A stretch of DNA of 64,000 bases. Origin: Herbaspirillum sp. LeCh32-8. Lineage in GTDB: Bacteria > Pseudomonadota > Gammaproteobacteria > Burkholderiales > Burkholderiaceae_D. This document shows positions 51,613 to 59,655 of this stretch, in pieces. The notes under the pieces are model-generated. The model did no database searches. It saw only the letters and a list, made by a program, of their open reading frames with translations, and was not told the origin of the DNA. The translations under genes were made by a program, and so were the position numbers. The stretch lies in contig NZ_JAGIPZ010000016.1 of NCBI RefSeq assembly GCF_017814915.1, positions 1 to 64,000 of the forward strand. The letters are read 5' to 3'. Positions within the stretch are counted from its first letter, which is position 1; each line of letters starts with the position of its first letter.

Positions 51613-52395
51613 TCACGCGCAGGGATCGTTGCCCAGCGCGATGGCGCGCAGAGACGGCAGGTCCAGCAGCTCGATGTCGCGGTGGGCGACGTCGACCACG
51701 CCGGTCTTCTTGAAGTTGGACAGCAGGCGGCTCACGCTTTCCACCGCCAGGCCGAGGTAATTGCCGATTTCCTCGCGCGTCATGCGCAGCTGGAAGCGGG
51801 TGGTGGAATAGCCGCGGCTGGCGTAGCGCGTCGACAGGTTGAGCAGGAAGGCCGCCATTTTCTGCTGCGCCGTCATGCTGCCCAGCGTCAACATCACGCG
51901 TTGCTCGCGCGAGATCTCCAGGCTCATCATGCGATGGAACTGGCGCAGCAGCGTGGGCATATCGCGAAACAGGTCTTCCAGGCTGGCGAAGGGAATCTCG
52001 CAGACTTCGCTGTCTTCCAGCGCCACCGCCTCGCACAGGTGGTGGCCGGCGCCGATGGCATCCATGCCCAGCAGTTCGCCGGCCATCTGGAAGCCGGTGA
52101 TCTGCTCGCCGCCGTTGGGGTTGTGCTGGAAGGTCTTGAAGTGGCCCAGGCGGATGGCGTACAGCATGTCGAACTTGTCGTCGAGGCGGTACAGCGTCTC
52201 GTCGCGCTTGACCTTGCGACGGCGGTTGATGACCTGTTCCAGCCGCTGCATGTCGCCCTGGTCCAGTCCCATCGGCAGGCACAGCTGGTGCATGCTGCAG
52301 GCCGAGCAGCTGGCGCGCAGCGCTTGCACGTTGACGGCCGGTCCCTGGCGGGAAGCGGGCAGGCTGGCGGGAGCAGGGGACGGTAAGCTGGACAT
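51613..52395 (-). CDS. fnr: Fnr-type oxygen-sensing regulator with 4Fe-4S cysteines
   Basis: A 260-residue Crp/Fnr protein carrying the oxygen-sensor cysteine pattern: C30-x2-C33-x5-C39 (CSACSMHQLC) and a fourth at C121 (GHHLCEAV), the same spacing as E. coli FNR. The beta-roll runs about 55-165, followed by the dimer helix and the helix-turn-helix TREEIGNYLGLAVESVSRLL, with the E-SR residues that read TTGAT half-sites. ATG 52395 is used; the frame extends 11 codons to a TTG. A near-match TTGAT-GTTA-TGCAA at 52415-52428, just upstream, could be an autoregulatory Fnr box. Confidence 0.92.
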   Translation of the reverse strand: MSSLPSPAPASLPASRQGPAVNVQALRASCSACSMHQLCLPMGLDQGDMQRLEQVINRRRKVKRDETLYRLDDKFDMLYAIRLGHFKTFQHNPNGGEQITGFQMAGELLGMDAIGAGHHLCEAVALEDSEVCEIPFASLEDLFRDMPTLLRQFHRMMSLEISREQRVMLTLGSMTAQQKMAAFLLNLSTRYASRGYSTTRFQLRMTREEIGNYLGLAVESVSRLLSNFKKTGVVDVAHRDIELLDLPSLRAIALGNDPCA

Positions 52396-52565
52396 GGGTG
52401 GTTCGTGTTCCTTCTTGATGTTATGCAATCTGACGCAGCGGGATGCGATCAGACCGGACGTACCTTCTCTTGTACCACAGTTCCGCCGGCCGGAATGTCT
52501 TCCGGATAACGCTTCGCGAAACTTTCATCTGTTCAGGCCGCGACGTAATTCACGGTCACGCAAGC

Positions 52566-53096
52566 TTACTTGATCAGCTTGAGCACATTGCGAAATTGCG
52601 CATGGCGGCTGTCGCGCATCCATTCATAGGCCGCCATCTCCACCGTGACCGGCGTGGCGCCCGCCTGGCGCAGTCGCTCGAAGGCGGCATCGCGGTCGGT
52701 CGCCTTGCGTGAGCTGCAGGCGTCCAGCAGCGGCAGCACCCGGTAGCCGCGCTCCAGCAGCGACAGGCAGGTCTGAAGCACGCAGATATGCGCCTCGCAG
52801 CCGGTCACAATGATTTGCCGCACCGCCGTCGGCAGCGCCGGCAGCAAGCCTTCGGCGCAGGCGTCGAAGTGGCTCTTAGGCAGGATCTTGTCGCACAACC
52901 GGGCCACGTCGGGATGGTTGGGGCCGAGCTTGTCGGGCGTTTGCGCGGTGCCGATCACCGGCACGCCTAACAGACCCGCGATGGTGGCCATGCGCACCGC
53001 TTGCGCCAGGACGACCTCGTGGTCGTGGATCGCGGGCAGCAGCTTTTGCTGCAAGTCGACCACCAGCAGTGCGGAGTCGCTGGCATTGATGAGCAT
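52566..53096 (-). CDS. Isochorismatase-family cysteine hydrolase
   Basis: A 176-residue hydrolase with the family triad: Asp in LLVVDLQQKLL, Lys in KILPKSHFDAC and nucleophile Cys in VTGCEAHICVLQTCLSLLER, preceded by the cis peptide. It matches the YcaC/hydrolase-like branch rather than nicotinamidase. A GGGAGG ribosome site lies about 9 bases before ATG. Substrate is unknown. It is monocistronic between the Fnr-type gene and a divergent MFS gene. Confidence 0.9.
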   Translation of the reverse strand: MLINASDSALLVVDLQQKLLPAIHDHEVVLAQAVRMATIAGLLGVPVIGTAQTPDKLGPNHPDVARLCDKILPKSHFDACAEGLLPALPTAVRQIIVTGCEAHICVLQTCLSLLERGYRVLPLLDACSSRKATDRDAAFERLRQAGATPVTVEMAAYEWMRDSRHAQFRNVLKLIK

Positions 53097-53131
53097 CTCT
53101 TAACCTCCCTGAGCTGAACTGAACGCTGACA

Positions 53132-53158
53132 GTCATTCCCGCGCTGGCAGGAATTGAC
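53132..53158. repeat. Solitary half-copy of the MITE/REP-like repeat
   Basis: GTCATTCCCGCGCTGGCAGG-AATTGAC matches one arm of the ~100-bp repeat family and can fold as ATTCC-CGC / GC-A-GGAAT. No mirrored arm follows. It sits between divergent genes. Confidence 0.5.
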
Positions 53159-53230
53159 CGGTTTGTGTCATTGACGCCATTTTGCGCCAATTCGACAATT
53201 TTTCCATCGCCAAATCTTCCGGGGAAAAAC

Positions 53231-54508
53231 ATGTCGAGCTTGCAAGGCCACGATGATAAGACCGCTTCCTTACCGCAGGCTTATGCCTCTGCCGTCGCCG
53301 GCCAGCGCAATGCCGCCGTGCTGGCGGTGTGCCAGGGCCTGTTCACCTGCGCCATCTCCATCGACCTCACGCTGACCGCGCTGACCGGCTGGCAGCTGGC
53401 GCCGGACAAGGCGTTGGCAACCTTGCCCTTTGCCCTCATCACCGTGGCCGGCGCGGTGGTGACCTGGTTCGCCGCCTTCCTGATCCAGCGCCTCGGCCGC
53501 CGCCTGTCTTTCGCCCTGGGCGCGGGCAGTTGCTGCGTGGGCGGGCTGGTGTCGGTGTGGTCGGTATTCAACGCGCATTTCTGGAGCTTTTGCGTCGGCA
53601 CCGCAATGGTCGGGGTGTTCCAGGCCTTCGCCCAATATTACCGGCTGGCGGCGGCCGATGCGGTCGCCGAGCAATTCAAGAGCCGCGCCATCTCCACTGT
53701 GCTGGCCGGCGGCGTGATTGCAGCGATTGTCGGGCCGGCGCTGGCGTCCTGGAGCCGCGACCTGTTCCCGACGGCGCTGTTCGCCGGCGCCTATCTGGTG
53801 GTGGCTGCGATGGGCCTGTTGTCGGTGCTGGTGTTGCTGGCCTTCTATCGCGACCTCGATGCGCCGCAGGCAACGGCTGACGCCAGCGTCGCCGCGTCCC
53901 CGCCGCGTCCGCTGGGCGCCATTGCCCGCACGCCGGTGTTCATGGCCTCGGTGGCCAACAATGTGGCCGGCTCGATGGTGATGATGTTCATCATGACCGC
54001 CGCGCCGCTGGCCGCCGTGGCCTGCCACCACGGCATCGACGACGGCGCCGCCATCATCCAGTGGCACCTGGTGGGCATGTATGCGCCATCCTTCTTCGCC
54101 GGCGCGCTGATCAGGCGGATCGGCCTGGGGCCGGTGCTGCTGGCCGGCCTCGGCCTGAACCTGGGCTGCGCGCTGATCGCCATGGCCTCGCCCAGCCTGC
54201 CGGCTTTTTATGCGGCGCTGCTGTTGCTGGGCATCGGCTGGAATTTCATGTTCGTCGGCGGCACCACCTTGCTGGCGCAGTCCTATACGCCCTCCGAACG
54301 CGCCAAGACCCAGGGCTTCTCCGAGCTGCTGCGCTATGCCGCCACAGCGCTGGCCACGCTGGGCGCCGGCCCTTTGCTGGCGCGTTTCGGCTGGGAGACG
54401 CTCAATGCCGCGATCCTGCCGATCCTGCTGTTGTCCGCGCTGGCCACCGCGCGCTGGATGCTGGGGCAGCGCGCGGCCCGGGCGCAGGCTGCGGGGAGCA
54501 TGGGATAA
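53231..54508 (+). CDS. MFS transporter
   Basis: A 425-residue major facilitator with about twelve hydrophobic segments; loop 2-3 motif reads LIQRLGRRLSFALGAG. Conserved elements include SIDLTLTALTGWQLAPDKAL in helix 1 and the TLLAQSYTPSERAKTQGF loop in the second half. ATG 53231 follows GGGGAAA; codons upstream run through an unlikely leader. Direction of transport and substrate are not evident. The downstream GlxA-type regulator starts 51 bases after its stop and is probably in the same transcript. Confidence 0.88.
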   Translation: MSSLQGHDDKTASLPQAYASAVAGQRNAAVLAVCQGLFTCAISIDLTLTALTGWQLAPDKALATLPFALITVAGAVVTWFAAFLIQRLGRRLSFALGAGSCCVGGLVSVWSVFNAHFWSFCVGTAMVGVFQAFAQYYRLAAADAVAEQFKSRAISTVLAGGVIAAIVGPALASWSRDLFPTALFAGAYLVVAAMGLLSVLVLLAFYRDLDAPQATADASVAASPPRPLGAIARTPVFMASVANNVAGSMVMMFIMTAAPLAAVACHHGIDDGAAIIQWHLVGMYAPSFFAGALIRRIGLGPVLLAGLGLNLGCALIAMASPSLPAFYAALLLLGIGWNFMFVGGTTLLAQSYTPSERAKTQGFSELLRYAATALATLGAGPLLARFGWETLNAAILPILLLSALATARWMLGQRAARAQAAGSMG

Positions 54509-54559
54509 CATGGCTGCCATGGTCCACTATCCGAATCATTCCGACCCGGGGCGCGACGC

Positions 54560-55606
54560 ATGAACCCGCAACGATCCCCGGCCAGGGCGGCGCGCCGCAT
54601 CGTGCTGCTGGCCTATGACGGCATGAACCTGCTCGACCTGTCGGGTCCGCTGCAGGTGTTCGCCACCACCAACCGGTTGCAGGGGGAGGCGTCAGGGCCG
54701 CAGGCTCTCCCGCCGTACCAGCTGCATGTGGCGTCGGCGCATGGGGGCAGCATTCTCACCAACGCCGGGCTGCCGGTGGCGACCGAGTCGCTGGCCGCGC
54801 TGGACATGCTGCTGGACGCTTCACAGGAGGGACGGGCGCAGGACGAAGCGGCCATCCATACCCTGATCTCGCCCGGCGGCAGCGTGGGCGACAGTTTTAC
54901 TCTCGACCAGGCGCTGGTGCGGTGGATACGCCGTCGTGCGCCGCAGGCGCAGCGGGTGTGCTCGGTCTGTACCGGCGCCTTCCACCTGGCCGAGGCGGGC
55001 GTGCTGGATGGCTTGCGCGTGACCACGCACTGGGACTGGGCCGACGAGCTGCGGCGCCACTATCCGCAACTGCAGGTGGAGGCCGACCCCATCTTCATCC
55101 GCCAGGGCCGGATCTGGACCTCGGCCGGCGTGACTGCGGGCATCGACCTGGCGTTGGCGCTGGTGGAGCAAGACCTCGGTCACAAGGCGGCGATCGCCAC
55201 TGCGCGCCAGCTGGTGATGTTCATCAAGCGTCCGGGCGGGCAGTCTCAGTTCAGTACGCCGCTGGCGTCGCAGAGCGCCGGCGCAGGCCGCTTCGCAGAA
55301 CTGCACGCCTGGATTGCCGCCAATCTGGGAGAAGACCTCCGCGTGGAAAGCCTGGCGCGCCGCGTCAACATGAGCCCGCGCAGCTTCGCCCGCCTGTACG
55401 TGGCCGAGACCGGACGTACCCCGGCACGCACGGTCGAGCTGATGCGGCTGGAAGCGGCGCGGCGCGCCCTGGAGGAAACCTCATTGCCCTTGAAGCGCAT
55501 CGCCAGCGCCGCCGGCTATGGAGAAGAACAAAACCTGCGCCGCGTATTCCAGCGCCAGCTGGGCGTCAGTCCGGCGCAATATCGCGAGCGCTTTTCGGCG
55601 CATTGA
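54560..55606 (+). CDS. GlxA-type regulator: DJ-1/PfpI domain plus AraC helix-turn-helix
   Basis: A 348-residue regulator. The N-terminal DJ-1/PfpI-like domain (about 12-215) opens with RIVLLAYDGMNLLDLSGPLQ and keeps the elbow Cys in CSVCTGAFHLAEAGVLDG, THWDWADEL and TSAGVTAGIDLALALVE. The C-terminal AraC domain has the two helices VESLARRVNMSPRSFARLYV and LKRIASAAGYGEEQNLRRVF and the family tail GVSPAQYRERF. Such proteins govern catabolic genes for amines, choline or amino-acid derivatives. Targets probably include the MFS gene ahead of it. Confidence 0.92.
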   Translation: MNPQRSPARAARRIVLLAYDGMNLLDLSGPLQVFATTNRLQGEASGPQALPPYQLHVASAHGGSILTNAGLPVATESLAALDMLLDASQEGRAQDEAAIHTLISPGGSVGDSFTLDQALVRWIRRRAPQAQRVCSVCTGAFHLAEAGVLDGLRVTTHWDWADELRRHYPQLQVEADPIFIRQGRIWTSAGVTAGIDLALALVEQDLGHKAAIATARQLVMFIKRPGGQSQFSTPLASQSAGAGRFAELHAWIAANLGEDLRVESLARRVNMSPRSFARLYVAETGRTPARTVELMRLEAARRALEETSLPLKRIASAAGYGEEQNLRRVFQRQLGVSPAQYRERFSAH

Positions 55607-55624
55607 AGCGGTGCGCCCGAGCCG

Positions 55625-56545
55625 TCAGGCGCGCAGCGCCTGATCCAGCGACTTCAATTCCGCCAGCGAATCCAGCCACCACGACAGCGCAGGCCCGGCC
55701 TTGTGATCCGGCTTGTAGACGCACTGCACCGGCAGGTCCGAGCCCTGCGGCGGATGGTGGGTGGTGGAGATGGTGACCAGCCGGCCGGCCTCGAGATCGT
55801 CCTTCACCACGTGCAGCGGCATGTTGCCCCAACCCATGCCGGCGCGCAGCAGCGCGTGCTTGGTGCCGAGGTCGCTCATGCGCCAGGTCAGGCGCGAATG
55901 CACCGAGAAGTCCTGGCGCGCCGTCAGCTCGCTGCGGTCCGACAGCACCAGCTGCGTCTGCTGCGACAGCAGTTTTTCCGATACCCGACCCTTGACCTTG
56001 GCCAGCGCGTGATGCGGCGCCACCACCGCCACCAGCCGTACGCTTGGCAGCGAAATGCGCAACAGGTTGGGCGGCGTGGTCGGCAGCGTGCCGAGGATGC
56101 CGAGCATGGCGCGCCCGTCCAGCACGCGCTCGGCCACTGCGCCCAGCGCCTCGATTTCCAGCCGTACCGTGACCGCCGGGAAGGCGTCGCGAAAGCGCTG
56201 CAGCAGATCCACCAGGCAGCCGGTAGGGAAGAACACGTCCACCGCCAGCGCCACCTCCAGCTCTTGCCCCTTGGCGTAGGAGTTGGCCCGCACCTGCAGC
56301 GAATCCACATGGTCCAGCACCTGGCGTGCGTCGGCCAGCAGCGCCATGCCCGGGTCGGTCAGTTGCGGCCGGTAACCGCTGCGGTCGAACAGCAGCACGC
56401 CCAGTTGGTCTTCCAGCGCGGCGATGGCATAGCTCACGGCCGATTGCGCGCGCGTGAGCTTGCGGGCGGCGGCCAGGAAGCTGCCGCTGTCGGCGACCTG
56501 GACGAAGACGCGGAGCTGGTCCAGCGAGAGGCGTTCGATATTCAT
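55625..56545 (-). CDS. LysR-family transcriptional regulator (divergent from DoxX/pirin genes)
   Basis: A 306-residue LysR protein: winged helix MNIERLSLDQLRVFVQVADS, AARKLTRAQSAVSYAIAALE, LLFDRSGYRPQLTDPG, then an effector-binding domain (LEVALAVDVFFPTGCLVDLL, GRAMLGILGTLPT, GMGWGNMPLHVVKDDL). ATG 56545 is used, since the frame only extends to a TTG five codons up. It diverges from DoxX and two pirins over 232 bases with two AT-rich dyads. Control of those genes is the simplest reading. It converges with the GlxA-type gene, 18 bases apart. Confidence 0.92.
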   Translation of the reverse strand: MNIERLSLDQLRVFVQVADSGSFLAAARKLTRAQSAVSYAIAALEDQLGVLLFDRSGYRPQLTDPGMALLADARQVLDHVDSLQVRANSYAKGQELEVALAVDVFFPTGCLVDLLQRFRDAFPAVTVRLEIEALGAVAERVLDGRAMLGILGTLPTTPPNLLRISLPSVRLVAVVAPHHALAKVKGRVSEKLLSQQTQLVLSDRSELTARQDFSVHSRLTWRMSDLGTKHALLRAGMGWGNMPLHVVKDDLEAGRLVTISTTHHPPQGSDLPVQCVYKPDHKAGPALSWWLDSLAELKSLDQALRA

Positions 56546-56572
56546 GGCGGGCTGATCCAAACACTATCTAAT

Positions 56573-56601
56573 AATCAGATATTGATTATAAAAAGATAAT
56601 C
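56573..56601. promoter_or_regulatory. Two overlapping dyads, candidate LysR operator
   Basis: AATCA-GATAT-TGATT (56573-56587) and GATTAT-AAAAAG-ATAATC (56584-56601) are both perfect inverted repeats and overlap by four bases in an AT-rich stretch just upstream of the lysR ATG. They fit a regulator that represses itself and activates the divergent DoxX-pirin genes. Confidence 0.55.
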
Positions 56602-56777
56602 AGTTTTTTGTCTCGACGATTTTGCCTATTCTGTCGTCACTGGCTCAGCGAAATGCGCAAACGACATCAGCAAAACAGCAAAAGCCGGCGCAGTTGAACA
56701 CAGGCAATACAAAAGCGGCAGTACAAGACAAATCGAAGGAACACTTCATACCCACTTACGAAAGAGAGAGGCACATC

Positions 56778-57173
56778 ATGATCACCAACACCAATATCTT
56801 CCGCATCGGCCGCGTCCTGCTGGCGTCGCTGTTCGTCATTTCCGGCATCTTCAAGGTCATCGGCTTTGCCGGCACCGTCGGTTACTTTGACAGCCTGGGC
56901 CTGCCGGCGCCTACCGTCGCGGTGCTGGTCACCATCCTGGTGGAAGTCGGCGGCGGCCTGCTGCTGATGACCGGTCGCGGCGTCAAGCCGGTGGCGCTGA
57001 TCATCGCGCTGTTCACGGTCGGCGCGACGTTGTCGGCCCACCACTTCTGGACCCTGGACGGCGCCGCCGCGCAAGCGCAGCTGACCCACTTCCTGAAGAA
57101 CGTGTCGATCATCGGCGCCTTGCTGCTGGTGTCGGCCATCGACGCCGAAGCCGAGCCGGAACAACGCCGTTGA
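56778..57173 (+). CDS. DoxX-family membrane protein
   Basis: A 131-residue four-helix membrane protein: FRIGRVLLASLFVISGIFKV, the GYFDSLGLPAPTVAVLVTIL strand-helix, GGGLLLMTGRGVKPVALIIA and a last helix after HFLKNVSIIGALLLVSAID. DoxX/YphA-type proteins are linked to thiol and oxidative-stress handling or quinone redox. ATG 56778 has AGAGAGAGG at good spacing. Two pirin genes follow on the same strand, a pairing frequent in proteobacteria and suggestive of a quinone or redox-stress response. Confidence 0.88.
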   Translation: MITNTNIFRIGRVLLASLFVISGIFKVIGFAGTVGYFDSLGLPAPTVAVLVTILVEVGGGLLLMTGRGVKPVALIIALFTVGATLSAHHFWTLDGAAAQAQLTHFLKNVSIIGALLLVSAIDAEAEPEQRR

Positions 57174-57209
57174 TCCTCGCTGTGCAATAACGATATCGAA
57201 TCACCCCCG

Positions 57210-57234
57210 GGCCCGCTCCCACAAGGAGCGGGCC
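57210..57234 (+). promoter_or_regulatory. Hairpin in the leader of the first pirin gene
   Basis: GGCCCGCTCC (57210-57219), loop CACAA, GGAGCGGGCC (57225-57234), no T-tract. It sits 17 bases before the pirin ATG and immediately ahead of the AAGGAG ribosome site, so it could shape processing or translation. Confidence 0.45.
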
Positions 57235-57251
57235 AAACCAAGGAGATAAGC

Positions 57252-58106
57252 ATGAGCACCACCTACACCCGCCAGATCGAACGCCTGGTCAACGGCATCC
57301 CCACCCAGGATGGCGCCGGCGTCAGCCTCACCCGCGTGCTGACCCATGACCTGCAACGCCGCCTGGACCCGTTCCTGATGCTGGACGCCTTCCACTCCGA
57401 CGAGCCCAGCGACTACCTGGCCGGCTTCCCCGACCATCCGCACCGCGGCTTCGAGACCGTGACCTACATGCTGGCCGGCCGCATGCGCCACCGCGACAAC
57501 GCCGGCAACGAAGGCCTGCTGGAACCGGGCGGCATGCAATGGATGACCGCCGGCCGCGGCCTGGTGCACTCCGAACTGCCGGAACAGGAAAACGGCCTGA
57601 TGAGCGGCTTCCAGCTGTGGGTCAACCTGGCGGGCAAGGACAAGATGACCGAGCCCGGCTACAGCGACATCCCGGCAGCCGGCATTCCGGAAACCTCGCC
57701 CCAGCCCGGCGTGAAGGCGCGCGTGCTGGCCGGCGCAGCCTTCGGCACCGCCGGCGCGATCAGCCGCGACACCACCGAGCCGCTGTACTTGGACCTGGCG
57801 CTGGAAGCCGGCGTGTCGCTGGACCTGCCGATCCCGGCCACGCACAATGCCTTCCTGTACGTGTATGAAGGCAAGCTGGCAGTGGGCGAAGGCGAGACCC
57901 ATCCGGCCGACGCCGGCCGCATGGCGGTGCTGTCGAACCCGGTCGGCTCGGCGGGCGTGAAGGTGCGGGCGGAGGAGGGCAGCCGCTTCCTGCTGATCGC
58001 CGGCAAGCCCTTGAATGAGCCGATCGCCCAGTGGGGCCCGTTCGTGATGAATACCCGCGAACAGGTCGAGCAAGCCATCGACGACTTCCGCGCCGGTCGC
58101 TTTTGA
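57252..58106 (+). CDS. Pirin-family bicupin protein
   Basis: A 284-residue bicupin. The N-terminal cupin has the iron ligands DHPHRGFETVTYMLAG (His, His) and GRGLVHSELPEQ (His, Glu), with MQWMTAGRG between; the C-terminal cupin has LDLPIPATHNAFLYVYEG. Bacterial pirins such as YhhW cleave quercetin in vitro, and others bind metabolic enzymes. A clear AAGGAGATAAGC ribosome site precedes ATG 57252. It forms a cluster with DoxX and a second pirin that is only distantly similar, so the two probably have separate substrates or form different assemblies. Confidence 0.92.
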   Translation: MSTTYTRQIERLVNGIPTQDGAGVSLTRVLTHDLQRRLDPFLMLDAFHSDEPSDYLAGFPDHPHRGFETVTYMLAGRMRHRDNAGNEGLLEPGGMQWMTAGRGLVHSELPEQENGLMSGFQLWVNLAGKDKMTEPGYSDIPAAGIPETSPQPGVKARVLAGAAFGTAGAISRDTTEPLYLDLALEAGVSLDLPIPATHNAFLYVYEGKLAVGEGETHPADAGRMAVLSNPVGSAGVKVRAEEGSRFLLIAGKPLNEPIAQWGPFVMNTREQVEQAIDDFRAGRF

Positions 58107-58138
58107 GCCATAGTCCAAGCCTTACCCAGTCCAACTCA

Positions 58139-58170
58139 GGCGCACGTCGAACCTCGACACGACGTGCGCC
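58139..58170 (+). promoter_or_regulatory. Hairpin in front of the second pirin gene
   Basis: GGCGCACGTCG (58139-58149) pairs with CGACGTGCGCC (58160-58170) around a 10-nt loop. It abuts the AGGGAG ribosome site of the second pirin and has no T-tract. It may attenuate or stabilise the downstream part of the message. Confidence 0.45.
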
Positions 58171-58185
58171 GCCAGGGAGAACACC

Positions 58186-59064
58186 ATGAGCAACATCCTT
58201 CACATGATCCACGGCCTGACGCGCGACATCGGCTTCCCGGTGCGCCGCCTGCTGCCGGCCGCAGCCGCTCGCACGGTCGGCCCGTTCGTCTTCTTCGATC
58301 ACATGGGCCCGGTCGAATTTGACGCCGGCACCACCGAAGGCGACGTGCGTCCGCACCCGCACATCGGCCTGGCCACCGTGACCTATCTTTTCTCCGGCGC
58401 GATGATGCACCGCGACAGCCTGGGCGTGGTCCAGCGCATTACCCCGGGCGCGGTGAACTGGATGGCCTCCGGCCGCGGCATCGTGCACTCCGAGCGCGTC
58501 CCCGACGATATTCGCGAGCACAAGGTGCCGGTGCATGGCCTGCAAATGTGGGTGGCGCTGCCGGCCGATGAGGAGGATTGCGATCCGCTGTTCCGCCATT
58601 ACGCTGCCGAAGACATGCCGACCACCGAGGTCGGTGGGGTCAAACTGCACGTGCTGGCCGGCTCCGCCTTTGGCGTGAGTTCGCCGGTGGTGACCGCCAG
58701 CCCCACGCTGTATGTGGCCGGCAGCACTGTCAACGGCGGTGAGATAGCAATCGCCGCGGACGTCGCCGAACGCGCCGTCTATGTGGTCAAGGGCGAGGTC
58801 ACGCTGGACGGCGAGCGCCTGGAGGCCGGCACCCTGGCGATCCTGGCGCCGGGCGCGGCAGTAGCACTGAAGGCGGTCGGCGAGACCGTGTTCATGATCC
58901 TGGGCGGCGCGCCGCTGGATGGCCCGCGCTTCGTGTGGTGGAACTTCGTGTCCAGCTCGAAGGACAAGATCGAGGCAGCCAAGGAGGCCTGGACCAATCG
59001 TAACAAGGACGTGTTCCCCGACATCCCCGGCGAGACCGAGTGGATCCCGCTGCCGGCGCGCTGA
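58186..59064 (+). CDS. Pirin-family bicupin protein (second copy)
   Basis: A 292-residue pirin. Metal ligands are visible as VRPHPHIGLATVTYLFSG and GRGIVHSERVPDD; VNWMASGRGIV and the motif FVFFDHMGPVEFDAG are typical. The C-terminal cupin includes AERAVYVVKGEVTLDGERLE. It belongs to a different pirin subgroup from the gene before it, which has no FFDHMGP motif. AGGGAG precedes ATG 58186. Transcription ends at a very strong hairpin 22 bases beyond the stop. Confidence 0.92.
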   Translation: MSNILHMIHGLTRDIGFPVRRLLPAAAARTVGPFVFFDHMGPVEFDAGTTEGDVRPHPHIGLATVTYLFSGAMMHRDSLGVVQRITPGAVNWMASGRGIVHSERVPDDIREHKVPVHGLQMWVALPADEEDCDPLFRHYAAEDMPTTEVGGVKLHVLAGSAFGVSSPVVTASPTLYVAGSTVNGGEIAIAADVAERAVYVVKGEVTLDGERLEAGTLAILAPGAAVALKAVGETVFMILGGAPLDGPRFVWWNFVSSSKDKIEAAKEAWTNRNKDVFPDIPGETEWIPLPAR

Positions 59065-59086
59065 TCCGACAGCCGGTCTGCAAACG

Positions 59087-59123
59087 AAAACCGCCTGCCG
59101 CAGTCATTGCGGCAGGCGGTTTT
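59087..59123. terminator. Bidirectional intrinsic terminator (16-bp stem)
   Basis: AAAACCGCCTGCCGCA (59087-59102), loop GTCAT, TGCGGCAGGCGGTTTT (59108-59123) plus further T. It serves the second pirin and the convergent 94-aa gene. Confidence 0.94.
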
Positions 59124-59148
59124 TTATCGGGGCCGGTTCAGGCGGTAT

Positions 59149-59433
59149 TCAGAGCAGGCCGATGATGCGCCCCATCTCGGTGATGTAGGGGCTGTCCTTG
59201 AGCACGGTGTTCTCGACGCTGTCGGCGGCGCGCCGCAGCGATTGCCATGAATCCTGCACCGCGCCCACCTGCGGTTGGGGCGCCGAGAGGTGTTGCTTCA
59301 GGCGGGCGATGTCTTCGTGCAGTTGCGCGGCCTCCTGGCTGCCGGCGGGCAGCTTTTGCAGCTCCAGTTCGAATTCGCCCACCATCTCCAGCAGGCGCTG
59401 GTGGTCGAAGCGGGACGTTTGCTGTTCGCTCAT
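59149..59433 (-). CDS. Small helical hypothetical protein (94 aa)
   Basis: A 94-residue protein beginning MSEQQTSRFDHQRLLEMVGE and ending SPYITEMGRIIGLL. The first half (about 12-50) is strongly helical with heptad-like Leu spacing (LLEMVGEFELELQKL, LHEDIARLKQHL), a short Pro/Gln linker follows, and a second helix covers 62-80. No signal peptide or cysteine. AAGGAGATCAC gives a perfect ribosome site, so ATG 59433 is firm although the frame stays open far upstream. Family not recognised; a dimerising coiled-coil accessory protein is plausible. Confidence 0.8.
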   Translation of the reverse strand: MSEQQTSRFDHQRLLEMVGEFELELQKLPAGSQEAAQLHEDIARLKQHLSAPQPQVGAVQDSWQSLRRAADSVENTVLKDSPYITEMGRIIGLL

Positions 59434-59655
59434 GTGATCTCCTTCGGTGATTGACAGGTTGTACTGTCCGGTCTTGCTGTCTTCATGATAGGCGCATTGG
59501 CGCGCAGCGGGCGCAAAAAACGGCCGGGGTTTGCCCGACGTCAAACTTGCTCCGGGTTTGTTGCCGCGCGCAAAGGGAAGTTCCTGCGCGGTGCGGGCGG
59601 CCGGCTTTGCTACACTGGCGGTTGTTTCCCTCTCTTGCAATAACCTTCCCGATTC

